Assembly: GCA_949152475.1 (NCBI GenBank)
Contig: OX424564.1
Coordinates: 24,054,165-24,118,164, forward strand
DNA: 64,000 nt
Direction of reading: 5' to 3'
From: Terebella lapidaria
Taxonomy: Eukaryota; Annelida; Polychaeta; Terebellida; Terebellidae
The notes below the pieces were generated by a model. That model did no database searches and was not told where the DNA came from. It saw only the letters and a program-made list of their open reading frames with translations. A program made the translations under genes and the position numbers. This document shows positions 48,076 through 61,202 of the stretch, one piece after another; positions within the stretch are counted from its first letter, which is position 1, and each line of letters starts with the position of its first letter.

Positions 48076-48874
48076 TGCTGCCTGTACCTGACTGAATACC
48101 ATGGTTTATGGGTTTCCTTTCATTAGAATTCCTGAACGATCGTACATTGGACGTACTATGTTTGTGCATGAGGCTTTATTTTCATAAACAGATTATTTCT
48201 GCTTGGAAGTAAATTTTGGGATTTTGTTTTGTAATGCATTGGCGAATGCCATGGATCTTTCAGAAAGTCAAAAAAATTATTTCGTACAATTCTGGGCGGG
48301 CCGGAAATTGAAGGCCTGTTCAAAACATGATAGCTTGAGGGATGTTGTTTTTTTCCCCTATTTTATTGTGAAATAGATGTTTGGATGACATATGTTATGA
48401 ATGTATCAGTTGACTTCTCGAATGATGTAATAACCATTCCTGTGGGACTAATAAGTGTCTGATGATTGAGATACAACGCCGGAGGATGGCGGGTAAACGT
48501 ACAGCTATCAACTGAGTACGATTTAAAATGCTTCAAGCGTTCATGATAGAGTAAGAAATTCTCTCCATTTCATCTTGTAACAGTCCTCACTCCTGACATG
48601 AATGAACAAAATTATATTGGGCTACTCTCTCATGCAATCATACCAACATCACCAATCATATAACCAGTATCGAAAGTCGGGCAACTTTTCGCTACACACC
48701 ATTTATAATTGCCCAATGGTCCCATGAATTTTAACTCTTCTCGTACAGTTAGGACTATGTCAATGTCATCCATTCATCTACTCGCCCATCCAATCATTTT
48801 AAACTATAATGATGCATATTATCATTTCTTGATGCTAGGAATTAGGCAACAAATCAGATATAAAATGCGAATGC

Positions 48875-49955
48875 TACAATCCAGGAAGACACCAAAAAGA
48901 TATACCGCACTGGCAAAAAATCCCGAGGTTGAGGCTTCTTCCCTAGGTATCACTACACCACGGGTGGATATTTCTAGGATAATTCTAAGTGCGTGGGAGG
49001 TGACATTATGCTGAGAGTAATTTGAGAGCGTTTGGCAAATTGTGCGGAATCACTTGCACTCGCTTAATATTCGTGCACAAAGAACAATCTGGAGAAGTCG
49101 TCTACACTGTTTGAAAGAGCATTGGAGAAGGAAGGATGTTACAAGTTGTTTGAGCCTGATTCGTATTAACTCTTATGGATATCAGAGTCTGTAGGAATGT
49201 TGTCAATATGTCATGTATGGGTTGATAAAGTTTAAATGGTTTCTTACTAATGTATAACTTTATGTAAATTTCATGACAGTTCTATACTGATAATTTTTTA
49301 TTCAATAAAAACAAATATTTTAACAACTGGGTTTCCCTGGTCATGCTAATGTGTCCTTGTATATACATATTTGGTCGTGCTTTGTTTCTCTTCTAAAAAG
49401 GGCAATCTATCAGCCTCATCATAATCTTCTGTTGCAAATCAGTTGCTATATACTCATCATATACATGGCACATTATGTATGAATGTGTCAGTTGACCCCT
49501 CGTTCATGATAGAATAAGGACAATTCCTTCCATTTCCTACTGTAGCTGAATCTGTAGCGTGCATTGCCAATAATACATTGTATTTTGTGGCTCTAGGATT
49601 TGGGAAGTTTCATGTAGTATGCTTGCAGCAATAACGTCTCATTCGGTCATCAATGCTGTCATGAAATAGACCAATTTATCTTGGGCTGACTGCCCATGTA
49701 GTCATCCCAACGTTACCAATCATAGAGTACAACCGGTAATCAATAACGAAGGTGTGACAAAATTTTAATATCCACCATTGATGATGGTAATAATATAATG
49801 ATGCAATATCCTCGACGGTGCTGTGAATTTTAAATCTTCTCGTATAGTTATGACTATGTCTATGTCATCCAATCATCTTCTCGCCCATCCAATCATTGTA
49901 AATATAATGATGCATATATGGGAATTATGCAACAAAATCCAAAATGAATGCTAAA
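48875..49955 (+). repeat. Large-unit copy 5 (internally deleted)
   Basis: The first landmarks are at 48990 and 49336. At about 49500 the sequence jumps directly to the late part (GTGGCTCTAGGATTTGGGAA at 49579), so roughly 2 kb of the unit is missing. Confidence 0.65.
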
Positions 49956-49959
49956 TCCT

Positions 49960-52900
49960 ACAATCCAATAAAACACCAAAAAGATATACCGCACTGGCAA
50001 AGTATAAAATCCCGAGGCTAAGGCTTCTTCCCTAGGTATCACTACCAAAGAAACACTACGAGTAAGAGCAGGATGATTCTAAGTAAATGGGAGGTGGCAT
50101 TATGCTGACAGTAATTTGACAGCATTTGGCAAATTGTGCGGAATTACTTGCACTCGCTTAATATTCGTGCAAAAAGGGCACTCCGTAGTAGTCATATATA
50201 TACTCTATTACAGAGCACTGGAGAAGAAGGGATGTCATCAAGTTGCTTAATTCCCATTAACTCTTCTGGGTATCAGAGTCTTGTAATAAAGATGCCAATA
50301 TGTCAAATATGGCTTGGTAAAAATAAACAGTGTTTCGTTCTTATGCATGTTCCACGACTATACTGAGTTCATCTGGTATACAGTAGAAACAAATATTTCA
50401 GCAATTGGGTGTCCCTGTTGTAGCTAAGATGTCCTCGTAGATAAACACCTGGCCGTGCTTTGTTTCCCTTCTGAAAAGGGTAATCTATCGGCCTCATCAT
50501 AATATTCTGTTAGTGCAAATCAGGTATATACTCATTGGAGTTCCCAACGTCTCAGACGTGAAATGAGTGGAGCAATAACTATATCAGGCAACAGGAGAGT
50601 CGCAATAGCATTCACAGACAGACATAATAATATTGCGGCAGAATAAACACCTTGATAGATGTGATTTCACACTTGACAAATAAAGAGCTACACAACAATA
50701 AACAGGGGGGGGGGGGAACTAAGTTTTCGTATCGCTCGAGCAAGATTCATCCACATACGTGGTAACCCCATTCAACATGTTCAGTGTTGGTAGATATTAT
50801 GAAAGAAATCCCGTTTCTAATGTACTTTATTTTCTGAAGTTTCCAAAAGGAATTGGCATTGTCTAAGATGTTCCATACCTGGCGTTAGTCTACATCTTCT
50901 GTAGTTCAAAATAAACCAGTGACTACTGAGGACAGGACAAAACTTAGTGCTTTTCCGAAAGGATCTTTAGTCGCATGAATGTGTTCAAGCATTTTAGATT
51001 TCCACTGGCGGTACTTTTACTACATGCAGTGTCTTCAGTGAAAACGACGGTACTAAGATTTATGTCGATCTTGTAGTGAATAACACGTAAACCCTACTAT
51101 AATGAACTAGGCTCGTCTCGGATCATGGCACACGAGAGAGCAGCGACAACTTACTGATAAATTGTGACAGTACTAGAGGAAATGATTAAATTGATTGGAG
51201 GGATACCGTGTTTGCTGACAGCAAAAGTGCGCCAACATCAACATCATCAACAAAATCTTATGTAAGCAGACGTTTTTGAAGCTCACTAAACACGTTTCTG
51301 AATTTTGCAGGAATTATCATGAATTACATACCATAATGAGTCCCTGATGTAAACACTTTTGTGTTTGCTCATACGTATGAACTCATAATTACAGGTCAGG
51401 TACTATGAGCCAACATCCAAATTTTTCAACTTTCTTGGTGCAATAAATATAGGATATCCAAATATGTACATGCAACGAAAATGCTCTATATTACATAATC
51501 CACATCGGCAATTATGCCTGTTTGTCCTGCAAAATGAGAGATAATTTCCCAGTCAGCAGAATTCTAGATGTGAGGAGAAACACCGATGGTAAAACACGGA
51601 TTTTGTTTTTTTACACTTGACCAAATATCGTGTTTATTATGGATTAAACCTGAAATTTTCCTTTAGAATTGACATACTATTGTGTTATTGTTTTGCAATG
51701 CTTTGCCAAATGCGGTAGATCTTATACTGAGCGCAAAAAACAAGACCCGGTATTATTCGACTCCAGAAAAGAAATTGAGGTGCGGATCAAACACCATTGC
51801 CAGAGGGATGTTCACGACTTTGTCCTCATTTTATTATACAATAACTGCTCCTGCGATATAGTTTCACGATTGCACCAGCTGACTTCTCGAGTACTGTAAA
51901 AAGACAGTACTTTTGGCGGCTATTATTGGCGGCTATTAAATTTGGCGGTTGTGAGCCCCACGTTATTTGGTGGAGATTTAATTTGGCGGTTTCAAAATCA
52001 CATATATTTCTTAACATGTGTCTACTTAATTTGGCGGACGATTTAATTCGGCTGTTTTCCCCTACCGCCAAATAAATCGTCCGCCAATATTAGTCGTTTT
52101 ACAGTAATGTAATAGCCATGCAGGAAATCATGCATTCCAGTGGTACAAGTAGGTGTCTGATAATAGAGATATAACGCCGAATGATGACCTCCCCAAAATA
52201 CTGTTATCGACGTAGCACGAGCTTAGATGCATCCGGAAGCCTTTCTTGCGATTTGCTCCTGCAACATTATCCCGGGTTTGAATTCACAATAATGAATAGT
52301 ATCTGGTGGCTTTGGTATTCAGGAAGTGCCAGAGTTGGCATGTTTGCCGTGATAAACGGCTTCCTCAGTCATCACTGTGCAGGCCAATTTCTCATTCCTG
52401 GTATGCTTCTCATTTATATTTGCTTCGTGTTATTAGGATTCAATAATTATATTCAAAGTGTATTTTATTTTGCATATACATTACCTCATTTGCGTCTCAT
52501 TACACGAAACAAATATCATCAGATGCAAGTCACCTATAGAAGACCTAAAGTTAAAGACCGCTGGTCTTATCAGGTAGGCTGAAGTGATACACACCGAAAA
52601 ATCAGACAGAGTTACTCTCATTTGCCAATTTAGTCTGCAACTTTTTAACTTTTCCCTTTTATCTGTGATAGCTCCTGGCATACATTAAAATATTGTTATG
52701 TTTAATATTTTGTTCCTTTGCTTTTGTTAGGTCTATACCACAATGCTGCAGTTGCCTTCAATAACACGTATGTTATTACCAGTATCTCCGTGCTAATTAT
52801 TTATCACTTTCAATGATCTTTTGGGCTATGTTATTTTCATTCATACATTAATAGTTAATATGATGATCTTGTAGCATCACTGAAATATGACACAACTTAG

Positions 52901-53110
52901 AACCTGTGTAATTCTAGTGTACTCTAGCACTTTGGGCACCTACATAATGTGCCGTTCACCCGCATAGAATGTTGTTCATAATCTAAGAATCAATCGTTCA
53001 GTGAAAATTTTTTTCGTGAGTGTGACCATTGTAAAAATGAAGAATCACAATATAAAACTTCAGATTTAAATGGCTATGATTCAAAATTAATAGTATTTCA
53101 ATGACAGGGA
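49960..53110 (+). repeat. Large-unit copy 6
   Basis: Landmarks lie at 50087, 50408, 51110, 51333, 52307 and 52565. The TA-flanked MITE at 51894-52104 interrupts it. A G homopolymer run is seen at 50707-50716. The TTCTCATTTATATTTGCTTC stretch at about 52405 represents the pre-insertion state of the site occupied at 33907-36936 in copy 1. Confidence 0.7.
51894..52104. mobile_element. TA-flanked MITE, 211 bp, with empty site in a paralogous copy
   Basis: CTGTAAAAAGAC begins at 51894 and its inverse (GTCGTTTTACAG) ends at 52104, flanked by TA at 51892-51893 and 52105-52106. TTTGGCGG-type motifs repeat inside in both orientations. In copy 7 the corresponding sequence at about 55534 reads GAGTAATGTAATAGCC with a single TA and no insert, which proves the boundaries. 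Confidence 0.93.
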
Positions 53111-53114
53111 AGAG

Positions 53115-56100
53115 CAACGAAACAGCATCTCACTCCCACGAAGATTAAGACTAAAAAAAGACTCAGTGCATTGCCCTGGTGTTAAGACTTCTCGGGTAGC
53201 ACTACCATTAGGGCACAACGGGCAAGTGCAGGATAATTCGAAGTGAATGGGAGGTGGCATTAAGCTGACAGTAATTTGACAACGTTTGACAAATTGTGCG
53301 GAATTACTTGCACTCGCTTAATATTCGTGCAAACGGGACATGCTGAGGTAGTCATATACACATCAGGTTGCTAGAATCCTATTTGTATTAACTGTTCTGG
53401 ATATCAGAGCTTTTTAATGATGATGTCAATATGTTAGGTATGGTTTCAGCAAACTGAAGTGAGATTTGTACTTTTCTATATATCATCATGGCATTTCTAT
53501 ACTAAATCCATCTGGAATACAGTAGACAAAAATACTTTACTTTCCGGGTGCCATAAAGACGCTAATGTGTCCTCGCATATAAACATACTTAGTCCAGCCA
53601 TTTTCTCTTCCAAGTAGGGTAATCTAGCAGCCTCATCATAACAAATCAGCTGGTATATGCACTTTGGAATTTCTGATGTCTCAGACATGTTATAAGCATA
53701 ACAATAACTAGAATATTATTCAGGTAACGTGTCGCAATCACGTCCTCAGACTGTCAGATTAACAGTACTGTGGCAGAATAAACACAACGATATATATGTG
53801 ATTTTAGACTTTTGAATCATTGAAAAATTAAGAACTGCACAATAATAAATCGGGGAAACTACATTTCCGTATTTGAGTAGCAAACCAGTTTGAGCAAAAT
53901 TCATTAAAGTTGGAATCAATTTTAGCATTTTAGCAACCAAATTTAGCATTCTTGTTTGTCATGCAAACTTGAAAGTACATCTCAAGGTAGTCGGGAATAT
54001 ATAGAAAATATGCACAGTTCGACAACAGATACTTAGAAAATTGCCGTTAATCGTGCATGAAATTAGTGGATAGAGAATGATCGGCCTGCCTACATTGCCG
54101 GTTGCCACAGTATCTAGACAAATACCAATGACGTCATGAGACTGTGTGTAGAACTCGCCCGCAAGGCGGGCCGCTTTGAGGAAACAATTGATGCGAGATT
54201 GTCTGGCCCAAGTTTGAATCTTGATTTGGCAACTCAATTTAGGCACGTAATATACATTTTCAGACCCCCAAGTTTTTACGATTTCTCATTCTATAAACAA
54301 AACAGAGCTACTACAGAATAAATGCATTTTGTCAATTCTAAAAGTGGTTATAGCTTTAACGTACGTGGCTGATTTATTTTCATGAAACGTGATTTATGAA
54401 GTTTCCAGAATGAATGGACAGTTGGCATTGCCTAATACTGGACCATTTTAGAGAGTCCCTGTAGATCTCATGAATATCTGGCGTTACTTGGTTTCTTCCA
54501 TAGTTCAAAACAAACGAATGACTAGGGAAGAAGTATTTGCATGAATGTGCTCGAACATAATCTTGCGACTCACGGCAATCCATAACATACACTGCTTTCC
54601 ACAGAGCAAATGATACTAAGATTAATCCTCGAACTTGTAATAAATTATTAGGCTCGTCTCGGATTGTGCCGTGGGAGACAGCAGCGACAACTTACTGATA
54701 AATTGTAACAGGGCTAAAGGGAAATGCTCAATTGATTGGTGGGGTATCGTGTTTGTCAGCACCAAAAGTGCGCCTGAGGTTCAGCAACATCTTAATGTAA
54801 ACACCAGTGTTTGAAGCTCACTGGTTAATAAACATTTTTATCAATTTTGTACGAATTATCATGAATTACATACCATAATGAGTCCCTGTTGTAAGTGTGT
54901 GCTCGCACGTATAACATTTGTGTGTGCTCGTACGTATAACTAATAATTCCAGGTCAAGTACTGTTCTCCAACACCCAAATATGTGACGAAAGTAATTTGT
55001 CCATGATAATAATTGAAACATGTACTTACGCATTGTCTTGTTACTGTGCTCCAGTCAACAACAGAAATGTGCTACGTTACATGTATATAATGCTCATCGG
55101 CAATCATGCCTGTGTGCCCTGCAAAATATGAAATTATTTCCCAGCCAGCAGAATTGTAGATGTGAATTGAATCATCGATGGTAAGACACGTGTTCTCTAC
55201 ACCTGACCAAATACCTGTGCATCATGTATTAAATTTGAATTTTCTGGACTATTATGCATAGGGCGTCAGTGCTTGGAACATATGGTAATGCGTTCGTGAT
55301 CAGATAATTTCTGCTCGGAAGTGAATCTTGAATTTTTGTTTTGCAATGCTTCAGAAAATGCGATAGATCGTTTACTGAACCCAGAAAAAAGAGAACTCGG
55401 TATGATCCTGTCCAAGGCATTGAAGCCGATATTGAACACCATAGCTAGAGGGGTGTTCACGTGTTTATCCTTATTTTATTATGCAATAACTGCTCCTGCG
55501 ATATAGGTTCACGATTGCACCAGCTGACTTCTTGAGTAATGTAATAGCCATGCAGGAAATCATGCATTCCAGTGGTACAAGTAGGTGTCTGATAATAGAG
55601 ATAAAACGCCGAATGATGACCTTCCTAAAATACTGATATCAACGTAGCATGAGCTGAGATGCATCCGGGAGCCATTCTCTCGATTTGCTCCTGCAACATT
55701 ATCCCGGGTTTGAATTCACAATAATAAATAGTATCTGGTGGCTCTGGTATAATTCCCATTTATATTTGCTTCGTGCTATTATGATTCAATAATTATATTC
55801 ATAGTGTATTTTATTTTTGCATTTACGTTACCTCATTTGCGTCTCATTACACGAAAATATATCATCAGATGCAAGTCACCTATAGAAGACCTAAAGTTAA
55901 AGACCACGCTGGCATGATTATATACAATTACACAAGCGCCATGGGGAGAAATGAAACTCACTACTTGTAGTACATTGGTTCCTCTTTTGAAACAAATATC
56001 TAAGAATGTTTGACTTTCTCACTCACAACTACGATACACATGTGAAGGTAATATCATTATATGCTTTTCATTACGTCACACTAAACTAATTCCGACTATA

Positions 56101-57430
56101 TTCTTATGAGTACAATCTTAACATTTGTTTTACCTAGGATTATTATTCGATATGATGTAATTTTCTGCTTTGACCCACTAAACTCATACTCATTATGTTA
56201 TTTGACCTTTTCGAACGCTGTCTTACTTTGCTACCGAGCTCTGAAATGCCATCTACAGGCCATAATCTGCATCCTCATATCTATGACATTACACAGTGTG
56301 AAACATAATATATACTAAACTGCAGCGATATTCGAGGAAGTGTTCATGGCGAAATTATATTAAACACCTGCAAAATATCCGAGAAGAACAAAAACAGTTT
56401 TATGATACTCGAAGGAGAATCGTGTTTTAATATTTATATGGAGTGATTACTGACTTGAGGGTGCCTCATCACGGACACCCACATATACAGGGAACATGGT
56501 GAATAGCAGACCAGCATGCATCACATAAAAACAAAAATCTTAACAGGAAATACAGGGTTCCTCAAGGTATAATCCTGACTGTATGTACTGAGTTGCACCT
56601 GGTATTAAAACCATGATATCTTGAAAAAGCTGATATGAGTCTGATTAGCTGACAGTAAGCAGGTCTACGATGACGTGGAATATTTTCCAGAAATAGCGAG
56701 CCATTAAATACATTATTCCAGGTGAGTGTGCGAGCATACAAACTTATATTATAAGCAGAGACTTTTATATCATGTGTACATCTACATACATTTCTATTCG
56801 ACGATGATTCAACGCTTGTTCTGTTCCAAATCGCTATAATAATAATGATATTATAATCATTTTACGCCATGTGAAATATTCAGCTTTTCAAATATTCAGA
56901 ATATTCAGATCAGCCTTCAGGTTCGTTTGCGGTGAATATATTTGCAGTTGAATGCCAGAGGATAAATTGAGAACACCAAACGAAAAAAGAATAAAATGCA
57001 TGTACACCTGACTTCAATACTTGTGTGAATAGGTACTGATCAGTGAAAACAGGTATGTTTCCTAGGATATTCCACCATGTTAACCCAATAGTGGTGATGT
57101 TTCAGTTGAGATGGAGAGCAGTCTGACGCATCCATCATACAGTTAATGAGTTTGGATAGTGGCTGACATATCCGGCCCCTCTATCCTGTAAATATCTCAC
57201 AAGAATGTGTTATCAGGTAGGGTGAAGTGATAACACACCAGAATCAGTCCATATGCTCTTCTCGTGTATTTGGTCTGGCAACTTATCATCAATATGTTCA
57301 AGCAATATTCGTGACAGCATCTAGCACGCTGTAAAAAAAAAATTCATATTTACATACTGTAACATTTTTCAAACTGTCATCATGTAATTCCTAAAAACTA
57401 ATTCCACACTAATCAATACTAATTCCATCT
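53115..57430 (+). repeat. Large-unit copy 7 (first half of the second two-unit block)
   Basis: Landmarks are at 53245, 53549, 54650, 54865, 55300, 55735 and 57149. An extra segment (about 53905-54350) not shared with sister copies contains a CTCGCCCGCAAGGCGGGC hairpin at 54157-54174. Its 3' tail is nearly identical to that of copy 3. Confidence 0.7.
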
Positions 57431-58086
57431 CGTATACATGCTGCGATGGGTATACAGTACACTAAAAATATTTTATGTAATCCCTGTCCCTGGTGATGCT
57501 AGTTTGGCTTTGCATATAAGTAGTCGGGTTTGTAACTATTCCAAAATGAGGTAATATATCGGCCTCACCATAGGCTTATGCCACTGGTTATACATATTTA
57601 ACATTCTGTTTATTGACATTTTAACGACTCAAGCCATCACAAGCAGAGAAAACATTAGATTCTCACTCAAACTACAGATAGACACAATAAATTCCGTTAA
57701 ATTCTCATTCTTCATTGGGCGCCTTTGAACTTTTGAACAAATGAAGAACGACACAACAATCGATACCGGGTAATCATGAATTCAAATTGTGATCTTATTT
57801 GAGCAAGCTTCATCAACCTACGTCGTAACGTCATAAAACGTGGTTATTGTTGACGGATGCTGTTAAAGAAAGCCGCGTCCAATACACTCCCTCGTAATCG
57901 ATTTTAAGTTCTACTGTCTCAAAGGATGATGTTCAAAGAAATGTGATCTCTGATTTTTCCGAGGGAAAAATAACGTTTGCATTATTTGATAATTAGCACA
58001 ATGGCAAAAAATCAGATTTTGTCTTCAGTTATTCACGTAAAATGCATGTTGTATACCATTTGCCTTTGTCACCGTCACAACAGTAC

Positions 58087-58175
58087 TACTGGGATTTATT
58101 TCGCACGGGTCCTTTCACGGAGCACGAGTTTACGAGTGCTCCGCGGAAGGACCAAGTGAGAAATAAATTCCAGTA
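58087..58175. repeat. Long hairpin (arms about 39 bases)
   Basis: The left arm (58087-58125) starts TACTGGGATTTATTTC and ends CGGAGCAC. The right arm (58136-58175) is its inverse with a few mismatches, separated by about ten bases. It sits in a segment (about 58075-58450) absent from sister unit copies, so it is probably one end or the core of a small inserted foldback element. Confidence 0.8.
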
Positions 58176-58752
58176 CAATGTAGTATTTGGTTTATTATAT
58201 GTCTACAATAAAGTTTTCCAGAACAAGGAGACAATGGGTGATGTCACAATGAGCGACGTCATAGCAACGAGCTCTGACCAGTGCATGAACAAAACAATGC
58301 AATATGGATATATATTGCACTCGCTAAATTACATTGAATAAGATAGGAACGCACTGATGAGACAACAACTCAGTAGCCTTTTGGCTTGTGATTGGGTACT
58401 TATCATACACCTATTTCACGGGGTTTGTTTCGGATTTGTAAATTGTTTTGATAAGTTGTTGGGCAGTTGTACACTAATTCCATCTGGTGTACAGTAGAAG
58501 CAACTATAATTGCACAATGTCTGTCCCTGATGACGCCAGTGTGGCTTCGGATATGAATGTTTGGTCGGGCTATGTTTCTATTCTGAAAGTTTTTGATATT
58601 ATGTTTTTATTGGCATCATCAAAAATTGGTTTACAGCGGTAATAGGATGATACATACATAATAAATACATGTATATAAATACAGTTGAAAGTGTACAAGT
58701 CAATAAAAATGATTTGTCTGAAACGCCAGAAATCGATTTTCATATATAAAAC

Positions 58753-60428
58753 ATAGCACCAAGGGTGCTGTAGCTTACCGGCAATCATGAGAAATGCAGA
58801 GTATTGATTTTCCAACATATAAATTGTTACACTGATCTTAAAATCTATTGTCAAAACATGTTCGTAAATGTTGCTGGAAACACATTTTCTCTATGGACTA
58901 TAATACGAAATCAAATTACACACCACAAAAGTACATAAAAAGAATCTTATACATGATTTTGAGAAAAACTGTCTGAATAGATTTAGACAAAATGGCCACC
59001 AAAGACAAAATTCATCGTTTTTTACTTTCCAAGGTCATTGAAGGTCAAATTCAAGGTCATCACTCAAATCGCAATATATGATTTCCCATTTGAATGTGCC
59101 AATACCAAGGCTCTATTTTGGAGTCTTCTATGAGTTTACACCGCACAGCTCCCATTATGAAGGAACAATTGGGTGAAATTTTCTAAGTTCAAAAATTTTT
59201 TCAATGGCCAAAATAAATTTTGCTCGAAATGGCTCAAAACGAATAGTGACTTGATTTAGGACAAAAAATCATAGAGGTACATGAGGGGAATGTTTCAAAA
59301 CAAAATCTCAAAACTGATCAGACAGTTTTTGAGAAAATGGCCATCAAAGTCCAAAATTGGTCATTTTTCGACAAAAGAGGTCGTTTTGACCTTCCAAGGT
59401 CGTTGAAGGTCAAATTCAAGGTCATCACTCAAACCGCAATATATGATTTCCCATTTGAAAGTGCCAATACTTAGGCTCTATCTTCAAGTGTTCTATGAGT
59501 TTACTCAGCACAGTTCCCATTATGAAGGGAAAATTGGGCGAAATTTTCTCAGTCCAAAAATTTTTCAATGGCCAAAAAAATTTTTTATTTTTTTGCTGGA
59601 AATGGCTCAAAACGAATAGTGACTCGATTTGGGACGAAAAATTTTTTTTTTGCCTACCGGTCAAAATTTCAAAATGGCCACCACACACAGACCGTCATTT
59701 CAAAGGGAAATAAGCTTACACACATCACAAAGGTACATAAGGAGAATCCTATACATGATTTCGAGGAAAACTGTCTGAATAGACTCTGAGAAAAGGGCCA
59801 CCAAAGACAAAATTCATCGTTTTTTCGATGAAAAGGTCGTTTTGACCTTTCAAGGTCATTGAAGGTCAAATTCAAGGTCATCACTCAAACCGCAATATAT
59901 GATTTCCCATTTGAAATTGCCAATACTTAGGCTCTATCTTCAAGTGTTCTATGAGTTTACTCCGCACAGCTCCCATTATGAAGGAAAATTGGGTGAAATT
60001 TTGTCCAAAAATTTTTCAATGGCCAAAAAAAATTTTTTCGCCGACCCGTCAAAAAATCAAATTGTCCGCCACATCCAGACCGGCGATTCAAGGGCAACGA
60101 AAATCATACACGTCATAAAGGTACATAAGAGGAATGTTTTGAAACAAAAACCTCAAAACTAATCAGACAGTTTTTGAGAAAATGGCCACCAAAGTCCAAA
60201 ATTGGCAATTTTTCGTCAAAAATGACCGCCAAATAGGCAAAGACGATTCAATCAAAAAAATTTAAAAAACGTCCTTAGATACTGTCCCAAGGTATGTTCT
60301 TACAAATTTATGGGGAAATTCATCATGTCAAAAAAAAGTTCTGGACGGACGACGGACACCGGACGACGGACGGACGACGGACGAAAAACCACGACAATAG
60401 CTTATCGGCCAAAAGGGCCGGTAAGCTA
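58753..60428. mobile_element. Hairpin-ended TIR element, about 1.68 kb, with roughly 400-bp internal repeats
   Basis: TAGCTTACCGGC (58771-58782) is inverted at the right end (GCCGGTAAGCTA, 60417-60428). The right end forms a hairpin, TAGCTTATCGGCC against GGGCCGGTAAGCTA; the left has AGCACC/GGTGCT at 58755-58769. AAAAC flanks both sides (58748-58752 and 60429-60433) and the neighbouring unit sequence joins properly when the insert is left out. Inside are three to four diverged units of about 300-430 bp with AAGGTCATTGAAGGTCAAAT, GCAATATATGATTTCCCATT and TTTTTCAATGGCC. A GACGGACGACGGAC minisatellite lies at 60345-60383. No protein is encoded. The superfamily is undetermined. Confidence 0.7.
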
Positions 60429-61202
60429 AAAACAATCGCATTAGACCACACTGATAAAGTGCCGTACCTCAAGGATAATGCTTCTTTTCTCAGATGCTAT
60501 GACGAGGACAGCAGAGCAAGTGTTGTGAATCCAATAGAACAGATATCTTGCTGCTCACTGGCACGTGTAAATTTCACAAGATGCAGTTGATACCTGAGTT
60601 ATACCCTCAAGTATAAATTATAATTACATATGATAGTGATGTTAATAGTGAATAAAAAAGCAAGAACATTGGGGTATCATTAATTTGGTTTATGTTGATT
60701 AGTATAATCAGACAGCAAACTGATCAATTGTAATGGGTCTGGCGAAAATTTATCAACTGATCGGGAGGGGGGGGAGGTGGTTTACAAACACCATGGATGC
60801 CTTCCAGATTCAACAACATTTTGTGTGATTTGTATTTGTACTTATGTAAAAACGTGGAGCTCAGTTATACACATGCAACTTTGTTTGTGGGAAGTCATAT
60901 TTATAACTTACCATAATGAGCCACTGATATAAGTACATTCATGTCTGTTCAAATGTTCAACCTCGAATGTTACAGGTACAGCGTTGTTCATAGACACTCA
61001 AAAGTGTGATAAACGCACACCAATTTCTAGCGTCAATTAGGACGTAAGAAATCCAAGCATGGAATTGTACTCACCCATATTTGTTTTTTCCCAAAACCCT
61101 TAACAGAAAGGTGCTAACAGAAAGGTGCTACATTTCATAATCCACACTGTGCTGGCTCTGCTCCCTGCATAATATGAAAAACGAGACAATCAGAGATTGC
61201 AG

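Larger units (their letters stand above)
44651..48870 (+). repeat. Large-unit copy 4 (split by a MITE and by the 46129-48075 element)
   Basis: The copy lacks the first landmark and starts at the GTCCCTGGTGATGCTAGTTT motif (44735), exactly as copy 8 does. It continues with GAATTCAAATTGCGATCTTA (45033) and GAGCCCCTGATGTGAGTAC (45937), then resumes after the insertion with GGACGTACTATGTTTGTGCA (48150) and TCTGCTTGGAAGTAAATTTTGG (48198). Confidence 0.65.
31290..61190 (+). repeat. Degenerate tandem series of a large (about 2.5-4 kb) noncoding unit, at least eight copies
   Basis: Ordered landmarks recur along this region: GGGAGGTGGCATTA (about 31527, 38022, 40385, 48990, 50087, 53245); GTCCCTGATGACGCTAGTGT-type (31838, 40706, 44735, 49336, 50408, 53549, 57485, 58520); GGCTCGTCTCGGAT (32682, 51110, 54650); AATGAGTCCCTGATGT-type (32928, 39256, 41575, 45930, 51333, 54865, 60910); GTGGCTCTGGGA (33795, 39880, 42466, 49580, 52307, 55735); and GTTATCAGG...GTGATAACAC (37180, 44460, 52565, 57200). 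The order is constant, so these are head-to-tail copies. Frames are full of stops, with no conserved splice or coding pattern. Younger elements interrupt several copies. Origin is unknown: a large satellite, or serial duplication of a locus or long transposon. Confidence 0.8.
57435..61190 (+). repeat. Large-unit copy 8 (split by a hairpin insert and the 58753-60428 element)
   Basis: The copy starts at the 57485 landmark like copy 4. An interruption at about 58075-58450 is followed by a second copy of the GTCCCTGATGACGCCAGTGT landmark (58520), so a ninth partial unit may begin there. It resumes after 60433 with CACTGATAAAGTGCCGTACC and ends near 61190. Confidence 0.6.

Noticed and set aside
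33745-52582. Recurring peptide NSIWWLW...ARVGMFAVIN in ORFs at 33745, 42448 and 52181
   Set aside because: The DNA is paralogous because the large unit is repeated. Other copies (39880, 49580, 55735) are out of frame or truncated, so there is no sign of protein conservation.
54130-54240. tRNA- or SINE-like look (AGTTTGAATCT resembling a B box, with a GC hairpin before it)
   Set aside because: No A box at the right distance, no cloverleaf and no oligo-T end could be made out.
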